Shown here one piece after another: positions 32,775-45,892 of a DNA stretch of 64,000 nucleotides; the first letter of the stretch is position 1; every line of letters starts with the position of its first letter. The notes below the pieces were generated by a model, which worked only from the letters and a program-made list of their open reading frames with translations, had not been told where the DNA came from and did not search any database. Made by a program: the position numbers and the translations under genes. This DNA is from Stramonita haemastoma (taxonomy: Eukaryota > Mollusca > Gastropoda > Neogastropoda > Muricidae). Location of the stretch: the NCBI GenBank assembly GCA_030674155.1, contig CM060322.1, positions 66,423,613 through 66,487,612 on the forward strand, read 5' to 3'.

Positions 32775-32997
32775 ATTCAAAGTTATTCTGGGCCCCCCCA
32801 CCACTCACCCCCCCCCCCCCACTCAGCCCCCCTCCCCCTCATAGGCATTAACATCATATATGTTTCTAATTGACTGACAAAAATGGTACACCTATCAAAA
32901 TGTTTGTCTTGAAACAATGCGCATGTTTTTATAAGGCCATTCCAAGTGATTCCATTTGTTTTTTCCCCTACCACCCCCCGCCCCCTTCCCTTGTCCA
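32775..32997 (+). repeat. Inverted repeat partner of 33733-33955
   Basis: About 220 bp with gttattctgggcccccccac at one end and ccattccaagtgattccatt near the other, pairing with 33733-33955. The 735 bp loop holds microsatellites. A third copy lies at 38573-38800. Confidence 0.85.
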
Positions 32998-32999
32998 GA

Positions 33000-33310
<311 letters not shown>

Positions 33311-33371
33311 ACACACCACTCATACCTCTACAATTCATACTTGCATGTATGCACACTTAAATAAAATGTAC

Positions 33372-34602
33372 AGACACTAAGAATATACACAGATTAGGCA
33401 ACTCACAAAAAATGTCCAAATTTCCATTTTTAATTGTACAAGAAAAATGTTAAAAAATACAACACTAATAAGTCTATATCATACATGCATTGCAACAGTA
33501 TGTCACACAGTGAAAGATATTTCAGCAAAGGTCTAGGAGGTCTGTGATATATTTAGGAAGAAACTATGCAAAGGTTAAAATCACTGGGCACAAAAAGGAT
33601 ACATGCAACATCAGAATGCAACATGTAAGCTCACCAGAAACCTAAAAAATTATAAAAAAAAATTAATAAAAGAACACAGATGATGACATGAGTACACCTA
33701 TGATATATTGTACAAAAGATGCTTGACAAGACAAGGGAAGGGGGCGGGGGGTGGTAGGGGAAAAAACAAATGGAATCACTTGGAATGGCCTTATAAAAAC
33801 ATGCGCATTGTTTCAAGACAAACATTTTGATAGGTGTACCATTTTTGTCAGTCAATTAGAAACATATATGATGTTAATGCCTATGAGGGGAGGAGGGGGC
33901 TGAGGGGGGGGGGGGGAGGGGGGGGGGGGGGGCCCAGAATAACTTGGAATGCTCTTTAAAAAGACTCACTGTTTCAAGACAAATATTTTGATAGGTGTAC
34001 CATTTCTATCAGTCAATTAGAAGCTGAGATATGATGTTAGTGCCTATTGAGGGGGGGAATGGGGAGAGGAGAGGAGTGGAGGGGGGGACCAGAATCACTT
34101 CGAATGCCCTTTTAAAAGACTCACTGTTTAAAGACAAACATTTTGATAGGTGTGTGCCATTTCTGTCAGTCAATTAGAAGCTGAGATATGATGATATGCC
34201 TATGGGCTGGTTTTGTGTTATTATTTGGACAGGTTTTATGCTTCACAAATTGTTGTCATAGGGGTGTTTTGGATGACTGCAGTTTGCCTCTACATGATTT
34301 TTAGCTTTAAAAAAAAAAGCATCTGAGTAAAAAGTACAAGCTGTTATATACATCTGAGACACTTTTAGGCATTCTTGAGATTTTTACAGGACGGTAAAGT
34401 ACCCCTTTCAGCTCAATTTGCGAGCTATTTTAAAAACAATTCTCTGATTTTGATGTAAAATTCCATTTGTTTCCTTTGACTTATTTTTCTGCTTTTTAGA
34501 TATTTGTTTCTTCAAAGTAGCATAAAACAATATAAAACTAGTTTCAGCACTGTCAGGTTTATAATAAGCATGAGGGAGATGTGCAAATAAGGCCTTAAAT
34601 AA
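33372..34602. repeat. Innermost left arm, with a roughly 120 bp tandem repeat
   Basis: Matches 37943-39163 in reverse complement. Within it, about 120 bp units with ttgataggtgtaccattt and ctgtcagtcaattagaagct repeat three times (from about 33733, 33955 and 34090). Confidence 0.9.
33733..33955 (-). repeat. Inverted repeat partner of 32775-32997
   Basis: Reverse complement of 32775-32997 with few differences outside the poly-G run. Capable of forming a long hairpin with a 735 bp loop. Confidence 0.85.
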
Positions 34603-34774
34603 CAAAATGACATTTTTATCCCATCTGAAAAAATTTAAAGTGGTATATCTCAAAAACCGTCTAAGATAATGATATGAAATTTTGCATGCTTCTTGATCTT
34701 GCTACTATCTTTCATTTGGAATAACAAACATCAAATTCTATGATATCTGAAAAAATGAGTGGTCCTACCTATTA

Positions 34775-35510
34775 GTATCTTTATTTATTCTGTTTGTGCT
34801 TACAGTGTTGGTGTTCCATGATGACCAAGGACTGGTGGTGCCATCTGTCTCAGCAGTCAGTAAGTGTTCAGTTTGTACATTTTGGGGTTGGGGGGTGGGG
34901 GTGCGGGGCGTATAGACAGTATCTATATATATTCTGTTTGTGTGTTACAGTGTTGGTGTTCCATGATGACCAGTGACAGAATGACTGGTACTGGTGGTGG
35001 CATCTGTCTCTGCTTTCGGTAAGTTTTCAGTTTGTAAATTTGAGGGGGGGGGGGGGGGGGGGGGGTTGGGAGGGGGGGCGGTGTGTGTGTGTGTTTAGAT
35101 AGTATCTATATTTATTCTGTTTGTGCGTTACAGTGTCGGTGTTCCATGATGATCAAAGACTGGTGGTACCATGTTTTTCTATGGTAAGTACTCAGTTTTT
35201 ACATTTCAGGGTCATTTTAGGGTTGAGGGGGGGGGGGGGGGGGCGAGGGTTGTATAGATGGTATATATATGGTGTATATATTTCTGGTTGTGTGTTACAG
35301 GGTTGCTGTTCCATGATGATCAAGAATTGATGGTTTGATATTTTTCTATGGTAAGTACTCAGTTTGTACAATTCTGGGTTGGGTGGGGGGTATAGATAAT
35401 ATCTATATATTATGTTTCTGAGTTACAGAGTTGTTGTTCCCAGATGGCTGAGTACTGATCATGCCATCTTTCTTATCTGTGTAAATACTCATCCTGTACA
35501 TTTCTGTATC
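34775..35510 (+). repeat. Tandem array of exon-like units, part 2 (5 units)
   Basis: Continues the array split by the 5.1 kb insertion. Core limits and lengths: 34806-34859 (54), 34951-35018 (68), 35134-35183 (50), 35301-35350 (50), 35429-35480 (52). The first four have TTACAG and GTAAGT, the last GTAAAT. Poly-G runs in the introns vary between about 7 and 24 bases. The first unit is closest to the unit at 29194 (both 54 nt, VFHDDQGLVVPSVSAV). Confidence 0.85.
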
Positions 35511-35640
35511 TTCAATTCAACAATTCAACAATTCAACACCTTTATTGTCCTCTGTTAAAGGAAATTTGTTTTGCAGTGATTAAAAGCTTATGTAAACAGC
35601 TACTAAGAAATCAAGAAATAATTTAAACATACAAAATAGA

Positions 35641-35703
35641 GGTAACATTTGTTAAACACACACATACACACATATGCACGCACACACACATGCATGCACA
35701 CAC

Positions 35704-35777
<74 letters not shown>

Positions 35778-35912
35778 TTACTAAAAGAAATCTGTTTAAC
35801 AACCAATAAAACATTCCACACTACTAAGTTAAACATTTATAAATTTCGATAAATTTGAATGCACATGATAAAAGTTAACATTTGTTAAACACAAACACAC
35901 ACACGCACAACA

Positions 35913-35944
<32 letters not shown>

Positions 35945-36240
35945 ACACACACACCAAACACACACACACACTCACAGGCACGCGTGCGCGAACACACACA
36001 AGCACTCACTCACTCACACACACATACATACACCTCTAGTAAGAGATATTTGTTTAACAAGGAATAAAAATATACTCAACACTACTAATAGTTAAGACAT
36101 CTATAAATTTGAATACACATGATAAAAGGTAACATTTGTTAAAGACATACATGCTCACACACACACACGCGCGCGCGCGCACACTGCATCAATGGAATCA
36201 ACTATGCTTAAAAATAATCAAACAACATAAAATTGACTGT
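35641..36240. repeat. Tandem duplication carrying (CA)n tracts
   Basis: A unit of 230-255 bp beginning taacatttgttaaa, then a CA array and a tail with aatttgaatgcacatgataa is repeated from about 35641, 35875 and 36128 (the last partial). The third CA tract ends in (CG)n at about 36167-36181, a Z-DNA-prone run. Confidence 0.85.
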
Positions 36241-36972
36241 TGAACATTAAGATGAGACTGATGAGCTATATCAAAATAGGAGATAAAAATATGGCTTTAA
36301 AATTATCATTCTGCTCAAAGTAGAGTCCGACATTCAGATGTCCACTGACACAGCCCAGCAACACTGTGCACCCCCACCTCCCTCCCTCAGCCGCAAACCC
36401 AACCCCTTGTCACACCCCTTGTCACACCCGCCACCAAGCAAGCCGCCATCACAGGTACATGGTACAAACAATAGGCATAACCATGTGGGCGTTTGCTTGC
36501 TTGCATTCATGCGCACGCACACACACAACACAATCACACACACGAAATCACAGCACACCTTTTCTCCTCTATCCCACGCCCTCTCTACCCCTCCACCCCC
36601 CTCCACACACCTTTATCTCCCCTCTGAAGTCACACACACACTAATCTCTTGCTCTACCCACCCACCTCCTCCCCATTCACTGATGCACTTCTTGAGGCAG
36701 AGGCCCTACACCTGACCTGCCTGTACACAGCTGCACAACGTGGGCACGTGGGTTACAGCACCGACCCCCAAATACTTCCCCTCTCCCCACCCTCCCCGCC
36801 CTTCTGTCAAAGCCACACCTACACCTCACACTGCCACTCCACCCTAACATACAGTCGTCCATTCATTCATCCACCCACCACCCCTATTTTTTATACGAAT
36901 ATATACATTTGTTCATTCACCCTCACACTCACACACTCTCTCAGCACCCACCTACTCACCCCCCCTCCCACA

Positions 36973-37011
<39 letters not shown>

Positions 37012-37015
37012 CTCT
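36241..37015. other. Pyrimidine-rich low-complexity DNA
   Basis: C- and T-rich stretches (CCCTCCCC, CACACA) with no reliable ORF. Pro/His/Ser-rich frames are compositional. Confidence 0.6.
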
Positions 37016-37019
37016 CTCA

Positions 37020-37280
37020 ATGCAGGCAGGAGTGCAGTTCTTCACAGGTGTTGCAGTCACTGTTGTTGACTATTATACAGTCTGACGGCTGTGGGCAGGA
37101 AGGAGTCCCTGAAGCGGTTGGTTCTGCTTCTTATGGACAGAAGACGACTGCTGACCTCTCGCTTGGACACACACTGGGTCAGCACAGGATGGAGGGGGTG
37201 GGTGTCATCCTTCATAATCTTTGTCATCTTCTTCAGGCAGCTCTTCTCGTAGAGAAGCTCTTGTGTGTGTGTTGGGGGGG
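37020..37280 (-). pseudogene. C-terminal fragment of a LINE protein
   Basis: Minus-strand translation reads ELLYEKSCLKKMTKIMKDDT, HPLHPVLTQCVSKREVSSRL and RSRTNRFRDSFLPTAVRLYN before a stop. The 'HPL...SIRSRTNRFRDSFLP-A-RLYN' end is typical of the extreme C-terminus of several LINE ORF2 proteins in fishes and invertebrates. It sits on the palindrome spacer, bounded by CA and poly-G runs. Confidence 0.6.
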
Positions 37281-37942
37281 GGGGGGGGGGGGGGTTGTCA
37301 TGTATTTAGGCATTGTCTAAATTTATTCCTAACTGTGTTACATGTAAGTATTTTTTATTGATTTATTTTTTTCTTTTATTGTGTGTATGAAGTTTTTTGT
37401 AAGTTATGTCATCCATTGCGACTGCCACACAATAGCCTAGTTTTCCAAAAACTAAGAAAATGGGTTTTATCTTATGGGAAAGATGTTCTGTGTACATTTT
37501 CACAGGGGACCTTAGTTTTTAGCCTCATCTCAAAGATTTTTAAGTTGTGTGTATGTGGTTGTATTTTTCTTTTATTGTAATTTTATTCTTTTATATCAAG
37601 GATAATGGAATTAGCACTTATATTTTCTTCATGCTAGTGAAAACTCAAATATTAAAATGAGAGCTTCAGTCTTTTGATATGTACTAAACCAGCATGATAT
37701 TCATAAGTTTAAAAAAATCTTTTTCTTACTGTGCCTTTTTGTTTCTTTCTTTTACTTATCATTACAAATGGGCCATCTGTGTGGAAAAGCAAGGGAGAGA
37801 ACTGGTAATCCCGAGTGAGTTAAAACGAAAGTGTCTGTTTCTTTGTGTGTGTATGAGCTGGGGGGGGGGGGGGGGGGATGGGCTTCATTCATGTAGTGAG
37901 GCAGTTGTTGTTTCTACATGTTTACTGTTGTATGTTACATAT
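37281..37942. other. Spacer next to the palindrome axis
   Basis: Contains a short SINE-A tail in reverse orientation (37578-37625), two poly-G runs and no ORF. Confidence 0.5.
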
Positions 37943-39163
37943 TTGTTATTTGGACATCTCCCTCATGCTTATTATGAAACTGACAGTGCTGAAACTAGTT
38001 TTATATTGTTTTATGCTACTTTGAAGAAACAAATATCTAAAAAGCAGAAAAATAAGTCAAAGGAAACAAATGGAATTTTACATCAAAATCAGAGAATTGT
38101 TTTTAAAATAGCTCGCAAATTGAGCTGAAAGGGGTACTTTACCCTCCTGTAAAAATCTCAAGAATGCCTAAAAGTGTCTCAGATGTATATAACAGCTTGT
38201 ACTTTTTACTCAGATGCTTTTTTTTTTTAAAGCTAAAAATCATGTAGAGGCAAACTGCAGTCATCCAAAACACCCCTATGACAACAATTTGTGAAGCATT
38301 AAAACCTGTCCAAATAATAACACAAAACCAGTCCATAGGCATATCATCATATCTCAGCTTCTAATTGACTGACATAAATGGCACACCTATCAAAATGTTT
38401 GTCTTTAAACAGTGAGTCTTTTAAAAGGGCATTCGAAGTGATTCTGGTCCCCCCCTCCACTCCACTCCTCTCCCCCCTCCCCCCTCAATAGGCACTAACA
38501 TCATATCTCAGCTTCTAATTGACTGATAGAAATGGTACACCTATTAAAATATTTGTCTTGAAACAGTGAGTCTTTTTAAAGAGCATTTCAAGTTATTCTG
38601 GGCCCCCCCCCACTCACCCCCCCCCCAACACAGCCCCCCTCCCCCTCATAGGCATTAACATCATATATGTTTCTAATTGACTGACAAAAATGGTACACCT
38701 ATCAAAATGTTTGTCTTGAAACAATGCGCATGTCTTTATAAGGCCATTCCAAGTGATTCCATTTGTTTTTTCCCCTAACCCCCGCCCCCTTCCCTTGTCT
38801 TGTCAAACATCTTTTGTACAATATATCATAGGTGTACTCATGTGATCATCTGTGTTCTTTTATTATTATTATTTATTTTTTTTTTTTTACTTTTCTGGTG
38901 AGCTTACATGTTGCATTCTGATGTTGCATGTATCCTTTTTGTGCCCAGTGATTTTAACCTTTGCATAGTTTCTTCCTAAATATATCAGACCTCCTAGACC
39001 TTTGCTGAAATATCTTTCACTGTGTGACATACTGTTGCAATGCATGTATGATATAGACTTATTAGTGTTGTATTTTTTAACATTTTTCTTGTACAATTAA
39101 AAATGCAAATTTGGACATTTTTTGTGAGTTGCCTAATCTGTGTATATTCTTAGTGTCTGTAAT
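37943..39163. repeat. Innermost right arm
   Basis: Reverse complement of 33372-34602, including the 120 bp tandem units. It joins directly to the next arm segment at 39163, whereas on the left 7.2 kb (26178-33371) intervenes. Confidence 0.9.
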
Positions 39164-39172
39164 AGGACACAG

Positions 39173-39204
<32 letters not shown>

Positions 39205-41902
39205 ACAGTCACACATGCACAGACACACACAAACACAGACACAGACAAATACACATACACACACAAACATACACTGTCACTTTTCCACTCCACTCTAAGA
39301 CTGTATCTATATTTTCCTACATGTCACAACCAACACACAAGGGACAAGGGTGGGGTTAGACAGGATAGCAGAAGAAAGGGGGCAGAAACTCAGGAAGAAC
39401 TGGAGTGACACAGACACACTGCAGACCTGTCTTTAGTACAGTCAGTCACAGACAGTGCAGGAAAAAGAAGTGCTGTGAAAACCTTGCAGAAACACATCCA
39501 TGTGAAGACTGCAGTCACTACAAAAGTTTTCCCAACAGAAGCACAAAGAATAAAGCTTTCACAGAAACTGGAGCACAAATATGCTAACTCAGAAAATGTA
39601 ACTTTCAAAGATGAGAGGATGTTAGCGTATGAAGCCAACAAATGGAGTGACAATTCTTTAGCAGACAGGAAATGTTAAGAATAACTAGGATGCCACAAAT
39701 GATCAACACTCCATACAATGGGATGATAGTCAACCTTTCAAATCAACATGTCTACCACAAAAAGCAAGAGGAAAAATTTGGAAAGGTTCCCATTTTGACA
39801 AGTCAAGAAACAGAAGAAATACTATGAAGATTTGTCTACCTGTAGCACTACACATACAAAGGAACACTGACACCGACTAGGACTTCCCTGTACCAACAAC
39901 TTGTATCACTACAAACACAAAGGGGCATGAACACTAACCAGGACTTCCTTGTACCAAGGCTTTCTATTTTTTATTAGCCACCACCACCACCACCCCAGCC
40001 CCTCCATTCACAGCAGACCTGCAGTGCCTCACTCACCTTGCAAGCACAGTTTGAGACTACAGGCTTACCATGTCTTTGGCCTGCCTTCAAAACTCCCACA
40101 CTCCCACTTTAGGAAGACAAAATACAGCAGTAAAGGAAATCTAAACCAAAAGAAAATTTACATTTAAATATCATCTTAGTTTGGTAACAAAGAAAAGTAT
40201 CTTGGAAATCAGTCTGGATCAAGAAGAAAGATCATGAAATTGAAGGGCAGTTAGTGGCTATCAAGATTGAAGTTTTCTGAATAAGATGCTCAGAACATTC
40301 AGAGTTTAAAAAAGAGATCTGCAGAGTTGATCCAACCGGGCTTCTTATAGATGAAAGAGTGTTGTGTGACCATAATAAATGTGACTATAGATTTTAGAAC
40401 CCAAACCTGTAAAATAAAGTGGGGGGGATGGGGGAGGGGGAGATAAAACACTGACAGTTATAAATGAATACAATTTCTCTAAAAAGTCACAGAGACTTGG
40501 TTCCTTGAAATGTCACTTTCCCCAGCTGAGTCTACAGGTCATTGCACCAGCTACCAGCCCTCTTCAAGAATTTTTAGCCTGAAATAATCAGGTGCTAACA
40601 AGTCAACTCCCCCCCCCCCCCCCCCCCTAAAAAAATTCCACAAGTATGTTGTTGAATGTTTTCACATTTCTGATCAATGTCTATCATCTACTAGTATGTT
40701 GCTGAATTTTTTTAAATGTTTTTGAACACTCTTTTTAATCTACTAGTATGTTGCTAGAGGTTTTCATGTTTTTAATCTTACCATAATCTACTTGTTTTGA
40801 TTCCTCGTCAGCTTTCTGTGAGTTGTTCCATACAGATGTGAACACAGGACCATACCGAGCCATAGTGTGCACCATCTGGCCTGAGACCCCCCCACCCCCC
40901 CACCCCAACCCACACCAAAAACCTGTCTGATAACACATTTATTCCAAACATTCCACTCTTTGACAAAAAATAAATCACTTTTTCAAACACATGGGTAAGA
41001 CAAAAGACAAAATTAGCTTCAGACTGTATCCATCAGTGACTAATGAATAATCATATTCTTAGTAATCTTCACAGAAAAAAGCGTCTAATGAAGGATGTGA
41101 GAAAAGATTAGAGATTTCCGAGTGCCGCACTGTCTGTTTCTATGTCTTACAGTACTACCTGGTCATGTGCCTCTGTCTAAACCACTGCAGATCATGTAGC
41201 CAAGTCACACTACCAATCTATTCAGTCACTGCTCATGTCCACTGTGTGTAGTATCACTATTAAACCAGTCAGTCAGGCAGTATGGCTGTGACTTTGGGGG
41301 TACAAAGACCAAATTCAGCAAATTTTTAATGCCATGTGTCAATCATAGGCTAGTTTGTCTTTTTCTTTACTTGCACAGTCAAATGTGCTTTTATCAACAT
41401 ATTTTAGAATGTGGTCAACTTAGCTGGAGAAGGAAAACTGACATTGGTTAAAGGGACTGTCCAGTTTGGCTTTGTCAGGGGAATCTTGTGCAATGGTGGG
41501 TAGTCCAGACACGGCTGAGACTACATATTTTTTTCTGGCAAAAGAAAATGGAGCAGTGGAGAAAATCAGGAAGATCACTTTAGCTTACAAACTTCTCACC
41601 GAAAGATAATGACAATTGTGACTAAGGAAGATTATCACCAGAAAAAAATAAGAAGGAACATTGCATTAACAGGTATAGACATATTTTCATCCTTGTAAGA
41701 AAACCAATCCTTTATCAAGAAGCAAACAAAAGAGAAAATCAAAGCCAACATTTTTTTGATTTACACCCCTAGCCTACTATCTAGGCTAGGCTTGTGTTTT
41801 GTTGCCCAAAACACAACCTGGTGATAAAACTAACCTCCAAGACCCTCCAGCAACACAGGATCACCCCTCAGAACTATCAAACCAGCCAATCTAACTTGCA
41901 GG
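39164..41902. repeat. Inner right arm
   Basis: Reverse complement of 23457-26177. It contains the decayed mirror copies of the candidate exons (intact at 39432-39678, frameshifted at about 40183-40369 and 41425-41652). It ends at the N gap. Confidence 0.95.
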
Positions 41903-42002
41903 NNNNNNNNNNNNNNNNNNNNNNNNNNNNNNNNNNNNNNNNNNNNNNNNNNNNNNNNNNNNNNNNNNNNNNNNNNNNNNNNNNNNNNNNNNNNNNNNNN
42001 NN
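41903..42002. other. Assembly gap, 100 N
   Basis: Exactly 100 N, the conventional size for an unknown-length join. Arm homology stops on its left edge. Confidence 1.
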
Positions 42003-43024
42003 AGTGCAAATGTGTGAGGTGTGTACACATTCTAAAAAGGATTTTAATGCATTGAGTGAAGGTTTTATGAATCCCCATTTAATAACCCTAAAGGATATGA
42101 ATCCCCAGTTGCTTTTGGGTGCAGGGGAGTGTGGCTAACCACAGGGGTTCACTGCTAACAAATGTGTTTCTTCAACACTGTTTTAAAAAATGACTTTTGA
42201 AGTCTAACAAAGGGAAAATAGGTATTGTGCTTAATCTATTACCAATAGCTAATAAGATTTAATCATTTCATAATATCTCTCTCTCTCTCTTAATCACTTC
42301 AGCATCCCTGATTCCCAACACATGTGCTTATATGCGTATATAGGTGTGTGTGTTTACATGGTAAGGTGTGTTGGGGGAGGGGGGAAGGGGTTTGCGAACT
42401 GGTAAGTTCACACACACACATGACTACTGAAAGCAATGTGTTGAAATTCTTGTCAGACAGATCTGTGGATGAAACAAGAAAATGATAGAGAAGAGAGCTA
42501 ATCAGTTCAGAGACCAAATGAAAAAATATTGAATGATTGCATCTACTGAAGCTTCCTCACAAATGCTACAATAAGCAAATGCTAAACCTTGTAAAGCATC
42601 TACTGACTTTCAGAAAACTGGGAATGTGTAATGACTAAATGGAAAATGGAATCTACATATATGACAGAGAAAGTTGGCAAATGTGTCAGGAAAACTGGGA
42701 GATGTTTAACACTCTAAAGAAAAGCCAGTCACTAATCCTTTTAGGAAATACGGAGCAAAGCTTGGCACAAAGTACTAGTCCTGCACTGTGAAGTTGTTGA
42801 AGGCATCAGAGAAAATGAACACAACTGTCTACACTAAGTAAGCATGCAGTCTGATCCCTGTCTGGCCTTCCCAGTTATACAAGGTTTACTGTAGAGCAGG
42901 TGGGGGCATGTATCTACATTTAAGTTACTACATGTTATAGTCATATTTAATTTCAGAATATTATGTAGTGATCGGTAGTCTACATTTAAAATACTAGTCA
43001 TAAATTTTCAAATCTGATGTATTG
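42003..43024. other. Unassigned DNA after the gap
   Basis: No ORF or repeat recognised apart from a short CT tract (42274-42290). Not mirrored in the left part. Confidence 0.5.
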
Positions 43025-43033
43025 TATTATTAT

Positions 43034-43098
<65 letters not shown>

Positions 43099-43100
43099 TA
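43025..43100. repeat. (ATA)n microsatellite
   Basis: About 75 bp of ATA repeats. Confidence 0.95.
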
Positions 43101-43119
43101 ATAACATTGTATCTATGTT

Positions 43120-43376
43120 TAAATGCTACATCGCCATATATCTAAACTGCCACAGTAATGTATCTAGGCTAACAAGATACAGTCATCTATCTATAATTTA
43201 GGCGCTACAGTCATATATCTAGGTTAAAAAAAGCTACAGTCATTGTATCTAGGTTCAAAAACTACAGCAATGTATCTAGGTTCAAAAAGCTACAGTCATG
43301 TATCTAGGTTAAATAAAAAACAACTACAGTCCTGTATCTAGGTTAAAAAAAGTAGAGTTATGTATCTAGGTTGAAA
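43120..43376 (+). repeat. Minisatellite, about 30 bp unit
   Basis: Eight or so irregular units of the form tacagtcatgtatctaggtt followed by an A-rich part of variable length. Confidence 0.85.
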
Positions 43377-44244
43377 GTGATAAGAAATGTCAGAAGGAAA
43401 TCAAAGGATATCCAAAGGAAACTGTACCTAACCACAACACTCCATAAGCAGATTCCAACCTCCTCAGAAAAACTGTGGCTGATGATGAACTACAAGAATT
43501 GTGACTAAAGAAGTTGAGCAAGCATAAACTAAAACAATGCAGTAGTATGGTATCAGATCTTAGCAGTACTATAGTAAGTGTGTGTGTGTGTGTGTGCACG
43601 CATGTGTGTGTGTGTGTCCCATAGACCAACCAGTATCTCATATAAAAGCAACATCAAAACTCTATTTGATAAAAGAAGAATAAAAGAAATAAAGCTACAA
43701 GCCAATTATGGCCATTCAGACGGCTTTTTATAGCCTCACTCAGTAATCTGCTGAACCTGAACACTAGTTTACAGCTCTCTGGCAGTGTTCATCTGGAGGT
43801 CAATTCAACACTCTCTAATCCCCAATATCTGAAGATTTTCAGGACTGCTAAGACACAGCCTTAAATTTCAAAATCTTACTTTACAAACTTTTTTTTTTTT
43901 TAAAGGAGAAGAAAACACCATTAATTCTAAACAGTTAACAACATACATGTGAAAATGATTTTCTGTGTGTGTCTGTCTTATTTTATTTATTTTGTTTTAT
44001 TCTTTTATATCAAGGATAATAGAATAAGCTCTCATACTTTTTTACATTCAGTCCCTGTGTGTATGCCATTTTTTTGTAAATTGTGTGTGTGTGTGCTTCT
44101 GTGTGTCTGCCTTTGTGTCCGTGTGGGTTTTTCTTTTAAATTTTTATTCATTTATTTACTTTCACTCCCTGATTCTTGCTAGCTAAAAATTCCACAATGG
44201 AGCCAAAAGCTGGTGCCAATGTCCTGTAAACTGCTTTAAAGAAT
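43377..44244. other. Unassigned DNA with a SINE-A tail
   Basis: A (GT)n patch lies near 43578-43618 and a reverse-oriented SINE-A tail at 43996-44085 (tttattcttttatatcaagg). No gene. Confidence 0.5.
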
Positions 44245-44420
44245 GTCTGGTTCATACTGGACAGAGTCATGTTACTGAACAGTGCCCACCCAACCTGACC
44301 ACACACTGAAAAGTTATACTTGAAAACATTATTAGCAAGAAATATTTTGAAGTTTTCATAAACAGTACTATCTTCAAGGCAACTGAACATCAAATCTATT
44401 GAAGATGATTTTACAAAACA
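44245..44420. repeat. Segment repeated at 61624-61800
   Basis: Matches the first bases after the second gap (ggttcatactggacagagtc, then gccc-acctgaccacac) with scattered differences and small indels. Same orientation. Beyond it the match continues patchily to 46990 and 62345. Confidence 0.85.
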
Positions 44421-44713
44421 TGTTTCTAAAAGTTCAAAAGCATTTTAACTCAAGAATAGAAGAATAAATGTTTATGTCTACAACAATCCAAATCAACTAG
44501 ATTCCTAAAAAGAAAGCCTGCCAAATTCTACATTTGATTCAGGGTTAGACTTTACAAATGAACAACAACAACTAAAATCAGGGTACAAGGGGTGGAGTAG
44601 TCAGGTGACATCAGACATTGAGCTGTTGTCAAACTAAAGAGGACTATTTGGGATGATGAAGAAATGAACAGAAGAGAGGGGTGACTCAGTTGACCACACA
44701 CCAGGAATTTTGC

Positions 44714-45060
44714 AACCAAGACTGTACTGACTTTGGATAATAGCACTCTGACCTCTCAACCCAGACTGTACTGACATTGGATAATACCACACTGTCTTCT
44801 CAACTGACATTGTACTGACTTTGGATAATAACACACTGACCACTCAACCCAGACTGTACTGACTCTAGACAACACAACACTGATCTCTAAACCCAGACTG
44901 TACTGAGAACAGAAGGAATCCTGAAATTTATGTAATGTCACCAGCTACACAGACTGTAAAAGGTTATACTGAGGGTAGAAGGAATCCTGACTACCAGTAA
45001 ATCTATCATGATGGCATCAGCTACACACAGATTGTGAAGGGTTATACTGAGGACAGAACC
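44714..45060 (+). repeat. 44 bp minisatellite followed by a 90 bp tandem pair
   Basis: Four to five units of cagactgtactgactttgga plus a roughly 24 bp tail, then two units containing agaaggaatcctga and tcagctacacacagattg. No coding sense. Confidence 0.85.
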
Positions 45061-45246
45061 AAATCCTTGACAGCAGGGGAAAGACCAAAGGTGGGTAGTG
45101 GGGAAGGTTGAACAACAACAGTACAAAGGGAAAAAAAAAATTTACACAACTGATTTCTAACATGTATAAAGCACTAGGCTCTCTCTCCCTCCTTCCACAC
45201 ACACACACACACATGTATATGTGTTGTAGTGTGTATATGTTGTCAA

Positions 45247-45333
<87 letters not shown>

Positions 45334-45892
45334 AACACACACGCAAACAAACAACACATACACACACAAATATATACCCATACTCACACACACATACACA
45401 CACCACCAATCCCAACTCCACTCCCCAAAAAGTCCTTCAAATGAGACTATAAACAAAAATTCTTTGTTTGAACTCATGTAGAACATCTTGTGTACATGTT
45501 AAAGCCTAGTTGGCATTTTAGAAGAGTAGGTCATTCTCCCAGTGGGAAGAGAGACAAACTTCACAAAACTGCATACACACAGCGCACAAATCCAACATCA
45601 CTCAGTGATGAGTGCTATGCTAAATTTAGAGCATCCTTTCTCATATATATATAGATCTAGTTGGCCCCTTCTGGGCTGGGAAAGATTAATAAGGAGCTGA
45701 GATGAGCTTAAAGTGGGGAAAACTGACAGTTGTGTACACAGAAACTACTGTGAAAAAAGCACATGGGTGCTTATTCCCTTATCCTTAAAATAAAAGCATA
45801 AAATAAAAAATAAAAACTAATAAATTTTACAAAAATAGTAACAACACACACTGAGCACCCCTAAAATGTGGTTAATCCACAGGTTTACCTCC
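45061..45892. repeat. (CA)n arrays and truncated SINE-A
   Basis: CA arrays at 45196-45213 and 45250-45326, then a SINE-A body fragment (from about 45425, ccttcaaatgagactataaa), unassigned DNA, and a SINE-A tail at 45745-45800. Confidence 0.7.

Noticed and set aside
36338..37320. Pro/His/Ser-rich ORFs of 92-223 codons
   Set aside because: Compositional artefacts of C- and T-rich DNA. The end of the longest one overlaps an antisense LINE C-terminus.
42003..42025. 22 bp match to 19379-19401 in reverse complement, which might extend the palindrome past gap 1
   Set aside because: Short, CA/GT-rich, and homology stops at once on both sides. Chance or low-complexity similarity is likelier.
43120..43376. 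Possible CRISPR-like array of repeated 30-mers
   Set aside because: The repeats are irregular, spacers are only A-rich stretches, and the DNA is eukaryotic. It is a minisatellite.
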